Shown one piece after another: positions 62,080-64,000 of a DNA stretch of 64,000 bases. The position numbers were made by a program, and so were the translations under genes. Each line of letters opens with the position of its first letter. Within the stretch, counting starts at the first letter, position 1. Source of the stretch: Roseiarcus sp963805295 (GTDB taxonomy: Bacteria > Pseudomonadota > Alphaproteobacteria > Rhizobiales > Beijerinckiaceae); contig CAWDTW010000104.1 of NCBI GenBank assembly GCA_963805295.1, positions 1 through 64,000 of the forward strand. The letters run 5' to 3'. The notes beneath the pieces are model-generated. The model was given only the letters and a program-made list of their open reading frames with translations, ran no database searches and was not told the DNA's origin.

Positions 62080-64000
<1,921 letters not shown>

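Overview
The window is high-GC alphaproteobacterial DNA. Gene content and protein style (ProB with PUA domain, PurC, GlmM, BioY, MbfA, Tat-exported enzymes, a DUF3175 protein) suggest a Hyphomicrobiales member, possibly close to Beijerinckiaceae or Methylocystaceae. That placement is inference from recognised families, not from a database search.

Layout. 1-3606: a fluoride-resistance block with a cation/proton antiporter (5' end outside the window), a universal stress protein, CrcB, a DUF190 protein, a clear fluoride riboswitch and a second-type enolase gene carrying an in-frame UAA. 3.8-6.6 kb: a molybdenum hydroxylase pair (IorA/IorB type). 7-24.3 kb: ordinary core and housekeeping genes (LssY-C protein, ClC channel, ProB, MbfA, Tat-exported PCMT, chorismate mutase, MBL hydrolase, BioY, thioesterase, L36, pyruvate kinase, M50 protease, lytic transglycosylase). 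24.3-31.2 kb: a plastic zone with a DUF6883/DUF4926 pair, short repeats next to gene stubs, an ISKra4-family IS, a RelBE-type toxin-antitoxin pair, an AT-rich orphan gene and an AraC regulator with a decayed partial copy. 31.3-38.8 kb: core genes again (pgm, glmM, purC, MoaD-like plus BNR-repeat protein, methyltransferase). 39-47.4 kb: a second plastic zone where an ISAzo13 remnant, two ISKra4 copies and two IS1595-family elements surround a cupin, a sulfotransferase and an AraC gene. 47.5-52 kb: sulfatase, porin, ParA. 52.7-60.2 kb: the most interesting locus. 60.4-64 kb: beta-carbonic anhydrase, a secreted protein and aconitase, which runs off the window.

The locus at 52.7-60.2 kb holds a PLP-dependent alpha-oxoamine synthase, a response regulator and a six-TM sensor kinase on the minus strand, divergent from a paralogous six-TM kinase and a REC-REC-GGDEF-EAL protein on the plus strand. 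The synthase, kinase and regulator combination resembles Vibrio CqsA/CqsS and Legionella LqsA/LqsR/LqsS alpha-hydroxyketone signalling. Here the likely output is cyclic-di-GMP. Function is inferred from architecture and neighbourhood only.

Quality caveat. At least fourteen otherwise good genes, including aconitase and the signalling genes, are broken by one-base indels, often in homopolymer runs. This is more consistent with sequencing error than with mass gene decay, so disrupted entries are labelled pseudogene only in the sense that the given sequence does not translate through.
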